Positions 36,442 through 46,024 of a stretch of 64,000 nt of DNA are shown in pieces. Position 1 is the first letter of the stretch, and every line of letters begins with the position of its first letter. The translations under genes and the position numbers were made by a program. The stretch comes from WHSW01 sp963851045 (lineage in GTDB: Bacteria > Actinomycetota > Thermoleophilia > Solirubrobacterales > 70-9): assembly GCA_963851045.1 (NCBI GenBank), contig CAWKNC010000001.1, positions 496,001-560,000 on the forward strand, given 5' to 3'. A model generated the notes under the pieces. That model saw only the letters and a list, made by a program, of their open reading frames with translations, did no database searches and was not told the origin of the DNA.

Positions 36442-37050
36442 ATGAAGCACAGGAGCATGCGGCCGAGCGCCGCGATGATTGTGGCGGTCCTGGCAATGGT
36501 TGCCGCCGTCGCAGGAACGGCGTACGCCGCGGTAACGATCACAGACAGCTCGCAGATCAAGGGCCGCGTGGTCGGGGGCAAGGATCTCCAAAAGGGTTCG
36601 GTCGGCGGCGAGGTCGTCCGTGAGAAGAGCCTCGTCGGGGTTGATGCAGCCACGCTCGAGGGCGAGACTGCCAGCGACCAGAAGGTCCGTTGGTTCTTGC
36701 TCAACGAGGGCGGACAGATCGAGGCTCAGTCGGGCGGATTCACCGTCATCGACGGGTACATCACCAACCAGAACGTCTACGTCGACGCGGGTGACGATCT
36801 CACCGACAACGGAATTCTCGCGACGGTCGCGCTTCAGAACGGCGTTAACGTCGACGGCGCTGACGGCGACGCCGAGCCCAACTTCGCGGGCGAGGTCAGC
36901 GTTGCACGCTGCCAGGTTCCTGGCATCGTCGAGTGTGCGCCAGCGGGTGCGAAGAACGTCAACGCTCTCGTCGTCAGCCCGCGCAACAGCGACGGCACGG
37001 CGACTTCCGCAAGCACGCGCAAGCGCGTCTACGTGACGGTCACCGAGTAG
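36442..37050 (+). CDS. Exported protein of unknown function
   Basis: A 202-residue protein with a signal peptide (AAMIVAVLAMVAAVAGTAYA). The first mature part has short KGxVVGGKDLQKGSVGGE repeats, a stalk-like pattern seen in many hypothetical Thermoleophilia proteins; the rest is beta-rich (VIDGYITNQNVYVDAGDDLT) with two cysteines (ARCQVPGIVEC). The ribosome site GAGAGGGAG precedes the ATG. The 3' end overlaps the convergent LuxR gene by 11 bp. Function unknown; surface location inferred. The preceding gap 36314-36441 holds only a short hairpin. Confidence 0.7.
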   Translation: MKHRSMRPSAAMIVAVLAMVAAVAGTAYAAVTITDSSQIKGRVVGGKDLQKGSVGGEVVREKSLVGVDAATLEGETASDQKVRWFLLNEGGQIEAQSGGFTVIDGYITNQNVYVDAGDDLTDNGILATVALQNGVNVDGADGDAEPNFAGEVSVARCQVPGIVECAPAGAKNVNALVVSPRNSDGTATSASTRKRVYVTVTE

Positions 37051-39928
37051 TCGTACCGCGTCCGTTCTCCGCCGCGTCCCCAGCCGCAGCGCTCACGAGC
37101 GCTGCGAGCTGGGTTCGCGAGGAGACGTCCAGCTTTCGGAACGTGCGGGCCAGATGACCTTCAACGGTTCGCACACTGAGAAAGAGCGAGTCCGCAATCT
37201 CTCGGTTGCGGCGTCCGGCCGCGACCAGCTCAGCGATCTCGCGCTCGCGTGAGCTCAACTCCTCGAGTTTGAGCGGACCCGCGGCAGGGCGCTCGGCCCG
37301 GGCGACCCTCATACCGAGCCGACGCAGCCACTGCGCGGCAGCGTCGGCGTAGTGCCCGGCGCCGAGCTCGGCGAGGTCATCGCGGGAGCGCTCGAGCGTC
37401 GTTCGCGCTGCCGCGCCCTCGCCGCGTGCATGGAGCGCGCGACCGGCAAGAATCCGGGCCCGCCCGGCATCGATCGGAAGTCCGGCCGCGACAGCCATCT
37501 CGGTGGCCTTCTCAGCATCGGCCAGCGCCTGTGTCGCGTCGTCTCGCGCCAGACCAACCTCGCTTCGTGCCCGAAGCGCGTCTGCGGTGCGACCGCCGAT
37601 GCCGAGGCCGGCGGCGGCGCGCTCGGCCTTGGTCGCCCAGCGACCCGCCTCGTCTGGATGGTCGAGCGCGAGCTCGGCGCGCGCCAGCAGTTCGTAGCCA
37701 CGGGCGCGAAAGCCGCGCTCGATCCTGGGTAGATCGCTGCCGCCGGCGCGAGCGAGGATCTCGTCGCGCGCCGACGCCGGCTGGCCGGCGGCCAGACGCG
37801 CCTCGGCCAGATAGCACGCGGCTGTTGCCGAAAGCGGATCGTCACCTGCGCCCTCCAGGGCGAGCTCGCCGAGTCGAACGGCGGCCGGGAGGTCGCCCGC
37901 GATCAGCGTTCGCCAGCACTGCAGCGATCGCGCCCAGGCGAGAAAGATCGGGTTGCGCGTGAGGATCGATGCCTCAATGGCCGCGTCGAGTTGGATCGAG
38001 GCCTCGCGCAGGCGGCCCTGGCTGACCTGCGCGAGAGCCTGCGTTGTGCGCATGAGCGTCGGCAGATGTCCCTGGCCGGCCGCGAGTGCAGACTCGATCG
38101 TGCGGTCGAGCAGCGAGATCGCGGCGTCGAAGCGCTCCATGTAAACGGCGCCGAGCGCGGTCCAGGTGTGCGCGTTGAGGTGGCCGGTCAGCTCGCGTTC
38201 GTCGAGTGCGTCGATCAGCTCCAGCGCGCGATCGAGCTCGAGCCGGGCCGCAGCGACGTCGTCGCGCATGTAGAGCGCGGCCGAGTGCAGGCCCGTGGCG
38301 GCAGCAACCATCGCTGCGTCGTCGCGCCCCCGCGCATCTTCGAGAGCGGCCCGCACCCAGTGTTCGAACCCGTCCTGGTCGCCCGTGAAGAACGAATCGG
38401 CGGCGAGCTCGAGCTTCAGCGTCGTCGCCTCCGGCGAAGTCGCGTCGGTGAGCGCGGTGAGCGCCGCCTCGAGCTCGCGATGGGCCTCGCCATGACGCCC
38501 GAGCAGTTGCTTGACCTTTGCCGCCGACGCAATCACCCGGGCACGCAACGCGGCGTCGTCGAGGGGCATCAGATCGAGTACTTCGCCGAGGTCGGCGAGG
38601 CTGTCCTCGTAGCGTCCGCACGCGGCCAGCGCCCGCGCTCTTGGAAAGAGAAGGCCGAGCCTTCGCTGCGTGTCGGAGTCGGCAACGAGCCGAAGTGCTG
38701 CCCCGAACCAGTGAGCGGCGGCAGCCGGGGCACGCGCTGAGGCATCGTTTCCGGCTTCGGTCAGCGTGGCGATGGCGTTCTCGTCGCCTGTTGAGGCTGA
38801 TCGCTCGAGGTGCGTGGCGCGCGCGGACGCGACCGCGCCTCGTTCAGCGAGCGCCGCCGCGACGCATGCGTGGGCCGAGAGACGCCATCCAGCCGGCGCC
38901 GATGCGTAGACGGCCTGGCGCACAATCGGGTGCCGGAACGTGAAGGTGCGCGGTGTTTCGGCGGTGCGGATGAGGTCACCGGCGAGCAGCTCGTCGAGTG
39001 TGGTGAGAAAGTCCTCGTTCTCGAGACCGGCAGCCGTCGATGCCAGCTCGGGGTCGAATCCCTCGCCGACCACAGCGGCGCCACGCAGGAGCAGGAGCGC
39101 CGATGACGCAAGCGCATCGAGCTCACGCTTGATCGCGGCGGCGACGGCCGCCGGCACATCGCCGGATTGCGGGTTCGCATCAGCTGCTGTAAGCGCACCG
39201 GTCGCTGTCAGGTCGCGGGCGAGTTGCTCGAGATAGAACGGGTTGCCCCCGCTGCGATGCCACAACGCGGCCGCCACGTCCTCGTTGCCGAGATCGCCGA
39301 GCAGCTCGAGCGCCGACTCGCCGTCGAGGGGTCCGAGGCTGATTCGGTCTGCAGCGCCGAGCTCTGTGCGCAGACGCTCGGGCGCGGGAGCCGGACGGAG
39401 CCCGATCGCGAGCAGGAGCGGCCCCCGGGTTGGATGACGAATGAGGTGAGAGAGCAGCTCGACCGAGGCCGAGTCGGCCCAGTGGGCATCGTCGATCACG
39501 AGCAACACCGGTTGGCGCGCGGCGAGTCCGTCGAGCAGCGCGCGCACCGCACGGTGGGAGCGATAGCGCTCCTCCTGTGGGCCCGGTCTGCCCCCGCTGG
39601 CCAGTTCGGCGAGCGCCGGGAAGATTCGCGCGAGCTCGGTGCGCCCCTCGGCGTCGGTCGGGCGGATCAAGCGCGGGTTGACCGAGGCGAGGTAATCGTC
39701 GAGGGCATCGAGGAACGGTGCGAAGGGGACGTCCAGCTCGCCCTCGTTGCCGCGCCCCTCGAGGACGAGGAAGCGCCGCTTCTCGGCAGCGGCCGCGAGC
39801 TCAGCAAGCAGACGGGTCTTGCCGATCCCGGGTTCGCCCTCGATCGCGATCACCGTCCCGCTCTCGAGACCGTCGAGAGTCGCCCGCATCCGCTCGACTT
39901 CCTTGTCGCGCCCGACGATCGGTCTCAT
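37040..39928 (-). CDS. LAL-type LuxR transcriptional regulator with AAA ATPase domain
   Basis: A 962-residue regulator (large ATP-binding LuxR type). The N-terminal AAA_16 module has the Walker A GEPGIGKTRLLAELAAAA and a Walker B-like VLLVIDDAHWADSAS. A long helical, TPR-like middle follows. The C-terminal LuxR helix-turn-helix is SSREREIAELVAAGRRNREI then SLFLSVRTVEGHLARTFRKL. In this family effector and ATP binding control DNA binding. Of two close ATGs, 39928 is chosen because AGAGGGG lies six bases before it but directly abuts the one at 39934. Divergent from the small gene and giant repeat protein at 40008-44098, its likeliest nearby targets. Confidence 0.9.
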   Translation of the reverse strand: MRPIVGRDKEVERMRATLDGLESGTVIAIEGEPGIGKTRLLAELAAAAEKRRFLVLEGRGNEGELDVPFAPFLDALDDYLASVNPRLIRPTDAEGRTELARIFPALAELASGGRPGPQEERYRSHRAVRALLDGLAARQPVLLVIDDAHWADSASVELLSHLIRHPTRGPLLLAIGLRPAPAPERLRTELGAADRISLGPLDGESALELLGDLGNEDVAAALWHRSGGNPFYLEQLARDLTATGALTAADANPQSGDVPAAVAAAIKRELDALASSALLLLRGAAVVGEGFDPELASTAAGLENEDFLTTLDELLAGDLIRTAETPRTFTFRHPIVRQAVYASAPAGWRLSAHACVAAALAERGAVASARATHLERSASTGDENAIATLTEAGNDASARAPAAAAHWFGAALRLVADSDTQRRLGLLFPRARALAACGRYEDSLADLGEVLDLMPLDDAALRARVIASAAKVKQLLGRHGEAHRELEAALTALTDATSPEATTLKLELAADSFFTGDQDGFEHWVRAALEDARGRDDAAMVAAATGLHSAALYMRDDVAAARLELDRALELIDALDERELTGHLNAHTWTALGAVYMERFDAAISLLDRTIESALAAGQGHLPTLMRTTQALAQVSQGRLREASIQLDAAIEASILTRNPIFLAWARSLQCWRTLIAGDLPAAVRLGELALEGAGDDPLSATAACYLAEARLAAGQPASARDEILARAGGSDLPRIERGFRARGYELLARAELALDHPDEAGRWATKAERAAAGLGIGGRTADALRARSEVGLARDDATQALADAEKATEMAVAAGLPIDAGRARILAGRALHARGEGAAARTTLERSRDDLAELGAGHYADAAAQWLRRLGMRVARAERPAAGPLKLEELSSREREIAELVAAGRRNREIADSLFLSVRTVEGHLARTFRKLDVSSRTQLAALVSAAAGDAAENGRGTTTR

Positions 39929-40007
39929 CCGCATCCCCTCTGGGCTGGCACCTAATCAGGTGTTTCCACCTATACCGCTTCGCTTCGCGTAATGCGAGCT
40001 TTGGGCA

Positions 40008-40265
40008 GTGCAATTCGTGGTCAGCCATCGCCATGCGCCCGCGGAGTGCGGCGTCGCGTTCGCAGCCTGGAGGGGATTCGAGAGCCCGTTGCGGCACACG
40101 CGCACCCTTGCAAGCTGCGCCAAGCAGCCGGCAACGGACCTCGACGAGCACCTTCTGATCTGGACGGTTGAGGCCGAGGACGAAGCCCAGGCCCTGACCT
40201 TCCTGCCGCCCTGGCTCGCGGAACGTACGGAGGTACGAAGGGTGGAGGAGGTGTCGATTCCGTGA
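40008..40265 (+). CDS. 85-residue conserved-looking protein coupled to repeat-protein gene
   Basis: A small cytoplasmic protein beginning at GTG (VQFVVSHRHAPAECGVAFAA). Alternating strand-helix patterns (a first strand with HRH, then HLLIWTVEAEDEAQALTFLP and ERTEVRRVEEVSIP) suggest a compact alpha/beta fold such as a ferredoxin-like dimer. I do not recognise the family with certainty. Its stop overlaps the GTG of the giant exported protein gene (GTGA), the main evidence that it is real and co-translated. Divergent from the LuxR regulator. Confidence 0.6.
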   Translation: MQFVVSHRHAPAECGVAFAAWRGFESPLRHTRTLASCAKQPATDLDEHLLIWTVEAEDEAQALTFLPPWLAERTEVRRVEEVSIP

Positions 40266-43200
40266 TCTCCCCGAGGCTGATCGCGGGCGCTCTTTGCGTG
40301 CTCGTCGCGCTAACGGCTGGCGCTGACCGAGCATCAGCGAACGCGCGCGAGTTCGCCGGCGCGACGCCAGACGGCGCCAGCGTCTTCTTCGAGACCAATG
40401 ACAGTCTCGTGGCCGCAGATGCCGACCCTGGTGACATCGATGTCTACCAGCGCGTGGATGGAGCGACGAGGCTGATCTCAGGCGGTGGGCTGAGCGGCTT
40501 CGACGCTGAATTCGCTGGCGCGTCGGCCGACGGCGTCGTGGTCTTCTTCACCACACAGGCGTCGCTGGCGGCTGGCGACACGGACAGCTCCCGCGACATC
40601 TACCGGCGCCAGGCAGGAACCACCTCGCTCGTGTCATCCGGTCAGATCAACGGCAACGGGGCCTTCGACGTCAGCTACCAGGGCGCTTCGACGGACGGCA
40701 GTCGCGTCTTCTTCACTACGAACGAGAAGCTGACCGCCACCGACAACACCGACTCTGCCACCGACATCTACCAGCATTTGGGCGGTATTACGACGCTCGT
40801 CTCGTCGGGTGTCGTCAACGGCAATGGCGCCTTCGATGTTCTCATCCGACAGGTGTCGGCCAACGGGTCACGTGTGCTCTTCACCACCGACGAACAGCTG
40901 GTTGCCGCCGACACCGACTCGACCCAGGACGTATACGAGGGCTCCGGCGGCGGCGTCACCTCGCTGATCTCGGCCGGCCAGATCAACGGCAACGGAGCCT
41001 TCTTCGTTCAATATCTGGACGCCTCGGCAGATGGCGCTCGGGTGTTCTTCGTCACGGAGGAGCAGCTCACCCCAGACGACACGGACGCGACATCTGATAC
41101 CTACCAGCGATTGGGCGGGACAACCTCGAAACTGGTCGACGGTGCCGCGAACGCGACACTTCGCAGCGTCTCGCCCGACGGCTCTCGGATCTACTTCGAG
41201 ACGACCGCACAACTCGTCGCTGGCGACACCGACAGCGCCAGCGACCTGTACGAGCGGGCGGGCAGCACCCATACGCTGATCACGCCGGGGATCGGCAGCT
41301 TCACCTTCCGTGCGGTCTCGGTCGACGGCAGCCGGGTGTTCCTGACCACCAGCGATCAGGTCGTGGCGGGGGACACCGACGGATCGACCGACCTGTATGA
41401 GCGCCACGGCAACTCGACGTCCCTGGTCTCCTCCGGCCAGGTCAACGGCAACGGAGCCTTCAATGTCATCTTCAACGGGATCTCTGCCGACGGATCACAC
41501 GCCTTCTTCAACACCAGCGAGAAGCTGGACGTGGACGACACCGACTCGGTCACCGATGTATACGAGCGCTTCTCGGGGACGACGTCACGCGTCGCCGGCC
41601 AGATCAACGGCAACGGCCCCCTTCCTGTGAGTTTCGAGGGCGTGTCCGCGGACGGCGCGGCCTTCTTCAGCTCGGACGAGCGGTTGACCGCCGACGACGC
41701 GAACCCGTTCGAGGACGTCTTTCAGCGATCCGGCGGCGCCACGACGCTGGTCTCAACGGGTGCGCCGATCCCGGTCCCAACCGCGGAGCCCTCCATTCTT
41801 GGCACCTCAGTCAACGGCGAGCGGGTGTTCTTTTCGACAGACGAACCACTTGTCGGCGCCGATACGGACAGCGTGCTCGACATCTACCAGCGGTTCGCGG
41901 GTCAGACCACGCTGGTGTCAGGCGGCGCCGTCAACGGCAATGGGCCCTACAACGCAACCGTCGGAAATCGGTTCTTCGCGTCCGACGATGGCACGACCGT
42001 GTTCTTTGAAACGCACGAGTCGCTCGTCGCGGGCGACACGGACTTTCAGTCCGACGTGTACTCGCGCTCCGGCGCGAGCACGAGCCTCGTCTCGGTCGGG
42101 CAGATCGGCGGTAACGGTGCCTTCGAAGCGGTCATCGTCGGTGCCTCCGCCGACGGCAGCAAGGCCTTCTTTTCGACCGACGAGCAGCTGACCGCCGATG
42201 ACACCGACGGCAACGCCGACTTCTACATGCGATCCGCCGGGTCGACGACGCGCGTGTCGGCGGGGCAGATCAACGGCAACGGCAACGCGACCATCGGCTT
42301 CTCCGGGACATCGGCGGATGGAAGCCGCGCGTTCTTTGCGACGACGGAGTCACTGGTGACCGCGGACACCGACACCACCCAGGACATCTACGAGCGCTCC
42401 GGCGGCGTCACCTCGCGGGTCTCGGAGGGCCAGATCAACGGCAACGGAAACTTCGTCTCGGTGTTCGCCGGTGCGTCGGACAGCGGAGCGCGCGTGTTCT
42501 TCACATCGAGCGAGCAGTTGGCTACCGGCGACACCGACAACAGCGCCGATCTCTACGAACGCGCCTCGGGCGCGACCACGCGCGTATCGACCGGGCAGAT
42601 CAACGGCAACGGCGCCTTCAACGTCAGCTTTGCGGGAGCATCGGCGGACGGATCGCGCGTCTTCTTCACAACCGCGGAGCCGCTCGTTGCCGGCGACGCA
42701 GACGCAGCACAGGATGTCTACCAGCGCTTCGGCGCGACGACGACACTCATCTCCGCCGGCCAGGTCGTTTCCGCGGCCGCAGCCACCTTTGCCGGGAGCA
42801 ACGAGGATGGCAGCCGCGTCTTCTTCCACACGGCCGAGCAGCTGGTCGCACAAGACACGGATGGCCATGGCGATGTCTATGAGTGGACGCCGGCCCAGAC
42901 GAGACAGGTTTCGACCGGCCCCGCGGGTGGCAACGGCGCGTTTGCGGCCGGGTACCTCGATTCATCGAGCGATGGCACAAGCGTCTTCTTCGCCACCGAC
43001 GAGCCGCTGGTTGCCGCCGACACCGACGCCGCCCGCGACGTCTACGAGCGCTCGAACGCCAACACCACGCTGATCTCCGCCGGCCAAGTCAACGGTAACG
43101 GGGCACACAACGTGGACTACGCGTCCAGCGACGAGACCGTTGCGGCGGATTCTGGACAGGCGGTCTTCCTCACGGAGGAGTCCCTTGTTCCGGGCGACCC

Positions 43201-44098
43201 GGACACAGTCACGGATCTCTACGAGCGGATAGGCGGGCGGACGCGTCTGATCAGCTCGGGTAAGGCCGCCCCTCCGAGTCCGAGCATCAGCCTGGTCACG
43301 ACCAGTCCTGCGCGCGACGCTTCACCCGAGGTCGGCGGCGCTGCAGAGGCGCTATCGGTGATCACGGTCTACGCGAACTCGTCATGTGCCGGGAACTCCG
43401 TTGCGACCGGCAGCGCGGCGCAGCTCGCGTCCGCGGGCATCACGGTGCCCGCCCTACCCGACGCGGAGAACACCTACTCGGCGACCGCAACCGATCCCAC
43501 CAATCATGTGTCCCCTTGCTCCAACGCTGTGTCGTTTACCGAGGACTCGACCGCGCCGGACACCACGATCGACGGCGGGCCTGGTGTCGGATCGGTGATC
43601 GACGACCCGACCCCTACCTTCGGCTTCTCTGCAACCGAGGCGGGATCGAGGTTCGAATGCCGGGTCGACGACCGCGCGTTCGGCGCCTGCTCGGGGCCCG
43701 GCACAACGCACACAACAGAGGCTCTGGGCGATGGACCGCATTCGTTCGAGGTGCGCGCGGTGGATGGGGCGGGCAACGTCGACGCCTCCCCGGCTGTCCG
43801 CGGCTTCATCGTCGATGCTGCGGGCGTCCCGGCGGGTGATGCGGATCCGCCCGAGACCACGATTGAGAAGGCGCCGAAGCGCAAGTCGGCGAAGCGAAAG
43901 GCCAAGTTCGCCTTCGCCTCGAGCGAGTCGGGCTCGCGCTTTGAGTGCCGCCTGGACAAGGGGGACTTCGAACCCTGCAAGGAGAAGGCCAAGTTCAAGG
44001 TCAAGCCTGGGAAGCACCGCCTGGCGGTCCGCGCGATCGATCGAGCCGGGAACGTCGATGCGACACCGGCGAAGGCGAAGTGGAAGGTGAAGCGTTGA
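40262..44098 (+). CDS. Giant secreted repeat protein with about 18 propeller-like repeats
   Basis: A 1278-residue exported protein: signal peptide (LIAGALCVLVALTAGADRAS), about 18 tandem repeats of 48-56 residues (residues about 31-1000), an Ig-like stretch (TTSPARDASPEVGGAAEALS, two cysteines), a DTTIDGGPG...FECRVDDR unit and a C-terminal PPETTIEKAPKRKSAKRKAK module. Each repeat reads roughly SADGSRVFFTT.E.LVA.DTD...D.YER.GG.T.LVS.GQINGNG. The SADG..VFF core resembles PD40/TolB blades; the acidic DTD loops could bind calcium. 18 blades would fit three six-bladed propellers. No enzyme motif. Probably an adhesive or surface-layer-like protein; that is inference. Confidence 0.85.
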   Translation: MISPRLIAGALCVLVALTAGADRASANAREFAGATPDGASVFFETNDSLVAADADPGDIDVYQRVDGATRLISGGGLSGFDAEFAGASADGVVVFFTTQASLAAGDTDSSRDIYRRQAGTTSLVSSGQINGNGAFDVSYQGASTDGSRVFFTTNEKLTATDNTDSATDIYQHLGGITTLVSSGVVNGNGAFDVLIRQVSANGSRVLFTTDEQLVAADTDSTQDVYEGSGGGVTSLISAGQINGNGAFFVQYLDASADGARVFFVTEEQLTPDDTDATSDTYQRLGGTTSKLVDGAANATLRSVSPDGSRIYFETTAQLVAGDTDSASDLYERAGSTHTLITPGIGSFTFRAVSVDGSRVFLTTSDQVVAGDTDGSTDLYERHGNSTSLVSSGQVNGNGAFNVIFNGISADGSHAFFNTSEKLDVDDTDSVTDVYERFSGTTSRVAGQINGNGPLPVSFEGVSADGAAFFSSDERLTADDANPFEDVFQRSGGATTLVSTGAPIPVPTAEPSILGTSVNGERVFFSTDEPLVGADTDSVLDIYQRFAGQTTLVSGGAVNGNGPYNATVGNRFFASDDGTTVFFETHESLVAGDTDFQSDVYSRSGASTSLVSVGQIGGNGAFEAVIVGASADGSKAFFSTDEQLTADDTDGNADFYMRSAGSTTRVSAGQINGNGNATIGFSGTSADGSRAFFATTESLVTADTDTTQDIYERSGGVTSRVSEGQINGNGNFVSVFAGASDSGARVFFTSSEQLATGDTDNSADLYERASGATTRVSTGQINGNGAFNVSFAGASADGSRVFFTTAEPLVAGDADAAQDVYQRFGATTTLISAGQVVSAAAATFAGSNEDGSRVFFHTAEQLVAQDTDGHGDVYEWTPAQTRQVSTGPAGGNGAFAAGYLDSSSDGTSVFFATDEPLVAADTDAARDVYERSNANTTLISAGQVNGNGAHNVDYASSDETVAADSGQAVFLTEESLVPGDPDTVTDLYERIGGRTRLISSGKAAPPSPSISLVTTSPARDASPEVGGAAEALSVITVYANSSCAGNSVATGSAAQLASAGITVPALPDAENTYSATATDPTNHVSPCSNAVSFTEDSTAPDTTIDGGPGVGSVIDDPTPTFGFSATEAGSRFECRVDDRAFGACSGPGTTHTTEALGDGPHSFEVRAVDGAGNVDASPAVRGFIVDAAGVPAGDADPPETTIEKAPKRKSAKRKAKFAFASSESGSRFECRLDKGDFEPCKEKAKFKVKPGKHRLAVRAIDRAGNVDATPAKAKWKVKR
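40352..43259 (+). repeat. Tandem coding repeats (about 165 bp unit, 18 copies)
   Basis: In-frame units of 150-168 bp encode the 48-56-residue repeats. The most conserved DNA is the segment around CAGATCAACGGCAACGG, which recurs nearly unchanged near 40643, 40979, 41599, 42266, 42430 and 42597, with CAGGTCAACGGCAACGG near 41440. Units are otherwise diverged, so the array is old with possible local gene conversion. Confidence 0.8.
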
Positions 44099-44113
44099 AC
44101 GTATCCTGAGACG

Positions 44114-46024
44114 GTGACGTCCACCGACCGGCTCACGATCGCGCAGGTGACGCCGCACCCTTGGGGCGCGCGCAACGAGGTCAACGAGTTCGTCGAGCGC
44201 GTGTCGGCAGAGCTTGCCGAGCGCGGGCATCGAGTCGTGATCGCCACGTCTTCCGGCTCACGGCGCGCGGTCCGCGAGTCGCGCCGAGCGGTCACCGACG
44301 CGCACGATCGACCCGCGAGCCTGTTCGCGGCTTCCCATCCCAGGGTCCTGGCTCTGGGAACCGGCATCCCGCTGCCCCGCGGACCACGCCCTCGCGCCGC
44401 GCCGCTACCTGTCGATGTCAGTCGCGCACTCGAAAGCCTGCTCGGTGGAGTCGACTTCGACGTTGTCCATGTCCACGATCCGTTCGCCCCCAGCCTCGCC
44501 TCTGCGGCGCTCCGTCACTCGCGTTCGCTCAACGTTGGCTCATTCCACGAGCCGAGCGAGCGAACTCTTTCGACCCAGGTCGCGCGTCCGCTGGTCGAGA
44601 TCTTCTTGGGTCGCCTCGACGCGCGAAGCACGAGCTCCGCCACAACCGAGGCGCTTATCGAGCGCTTCTTCCCGGGAACCTACGATCGGGTTGAGCCGGG
44701 TGCCGACGGCGATGTCGACCCTTGGTGGCCGCGGCGTGATGGCGGCGAGCTGGGGGGTGCCGCGGGACCGTTGCGGATCGCGTTCTGCCTGGACGAGGAG
44801 AAGGGCGCGTTGCGTCTGTTTCTCCGCGCAATCCGCCGGCTTGGGGTTGAGCCGGGTTGGGAAGCCGCGGTCTGGGCGCCGGAGCCGGGCGAGGTTCGCC
44901 TCTCGCAGCGGTTGCGCGACCGGGTCCGTGTGGTCGGCCCGCGCGACTGCGAGCCTGAGGCCCTTATCGCTGCCGGCGACGTCCTGGTCGCCGCATCGGG
45001 TGGTCCCCGCCTCGCGCCCGGGCTCATCCGAACGGCGTTGGCGACACGCACCGTTCCGGTTTGTTCGCAGCTGCCGCTGTATACGGAGCTGACGCGAGAT
45101 GGTGAGATGGGCCTTCTGTTCCAGCCGGGCGACGCGATCACGCTGGCCGGACAACTTCAGCGCCTGGTTGCCAGCAGCGCGTTGCGCCGGGAGCTGCGTG
45201 GCAAGGCCCGTGGGTCGGTGCGTGACTGGTCGGGTGTTGCGGACCAGGTCGAGGAGATCTATCGCCGCACGTGTGCCCGTCGCCACGATCCCCGCGGCAA
45301 GCCGGAGGTGCGCAGGAGAATCTCGCGCCGGCGATCCATCCATGTCGACCTGCACATGCACACCGATCACTCGTCTGACTGTGCGACTCCGGTTGAGACG
45401 CTCCTCGCCACCGCCCGAGACGCTGGGCTGGGCGCGATTGCGATTACGGACCACAACGAGATGTCCGGAGCCTTCGCTGCCCAGGAGGTTGCCGACGAGT
45501 ACGGCGTCAAGGTGATCCTCGCCGAGGAGGTCAAGACTGCCGAGCAGGGTGAGGTGATCGGGCTCTTTCTGTCGGAGAAGATCGAGCGAGGGATGACGAT
45601 GGCCGAGACGATCGCTGAGATCCGGCGCCAGGGCGGGCTCGTCTACGTCCCGCACCCCTTCGACCGCCTGCACTCTGTACCCGACTACGAGCACCTGCTC
45701 GACATCGTCGAGGAGATAGACATTCTCGAAGTCTTCAATCCTCGAGTCGCGCTGACGGCATTCAACGAGGAGGCGGAGCGCTTTGCCGCCAAGTACCGGA
45801 TCGTGCCGGGAGCCGGTTCGGACAGCCATGTCGCGCAGGGACTGGGCAGCGTGATGATTCGTGTGCACGACTTCGACGGGCCCGAGGAGTTTCTCGAGTC
45901 GATGCGCACAGCCGACATCGTGCGCAAACACAAGAACTTGATCTACGTGCAGGCGCTCAAGTGGCTTCAGACAGGCGGTGGCCGAGGTGGCCGCCGGGCC
46001 TCGGTGGCGGTCAGCAAGCGCTGA
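44114..46024 (+). CDS. Glycosyltransferase-PHP phosphoesterase fusion protein
   Basis: A 636-residue two-domain protein. Residues 1-400 look like a GT-B glycosyltransferase: a GT4-type N-terminus (IAQVTPHPWGARNEVNEFVE, VDFDVVHVHDPFAPSLASAA) and a weaker donor half ending LYTELTRDGEMGLLFQPGD. Residues about 407-620 are a PHP metallophosphoesterase with all metal motifs: DLHMHTDHSSDC, IAITDHNEMSG, YVPHPFDRLHS and PGAGSDSHV. The canonical GT4 E-x7-E motif is not obvious (SGGPRLAPGLIRTALATR), so transferase activity is less certain than PHP activity. Starts at GTG 44114. The combination suggests making and trimming a phosphorylated glycan or lipid; substrate unknown. Confidence 0.85.
   Translation: MTSTDRLTIAQVTPHPWGARNEVNEFVERVSAELAERGHRVVIATSSGSRRAVRESRRAVTDAHDRPASLFAASHPRVLALGTGIPLPRGPRPRAAPLPVDVSRALESLLGGVDFDVVHVHDPFAPSLASAALRHSRSLNVGSFHEPSERTLSTQVARPLVEIFLGRLDARSTSSATTEALIERFFPGTYDRVEPGADGDVDPWWPRRDGGELGGAAGPLRIAFCLDEEKGALRLFLRAIRRLGVEPGWEAAVWAPEPGEVRLSQRLRDRVRVVGPRDCEPEALIAAGDVLVAASGGPRLAPGLIRTALATRTVPVCSQLPLYTELTRDGEMGLLFQPGDAITLAGQLQRLVASSALRRELRGKARGSVRDWSGVADQVEEIYRRTCARRHDPRGKPEVRRRISRRRSIHVDLHMHTDHSSDCATPVETLLATARDAGLGAIAITDHNEMSGAFAAQEVADEYGVKVILAEEVKTAEQGEVIGLFLSEKIERGMTMAETIAEIRRQGGLVYVPHPFDRLHSVPDYEHLLDIVEEIDILEVFNPRVALTAFNEEAERFAAKYRIVPGAGSDSHVAQGLGSVMIRVHDFDGPEEFLESMRTADIVRKHKNLIYVQALKWLQTGGGRGGRRASVAVSKR

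Noticed and set aside
40352..43259. Regular recurring CAGATCAACGGCAACGG segments, which could suggest a CRISPR array
   Set aside because: Spacing is 150-168 bp, all units are in one reading frame and encode protein repeats, and no cas gene is nearby.
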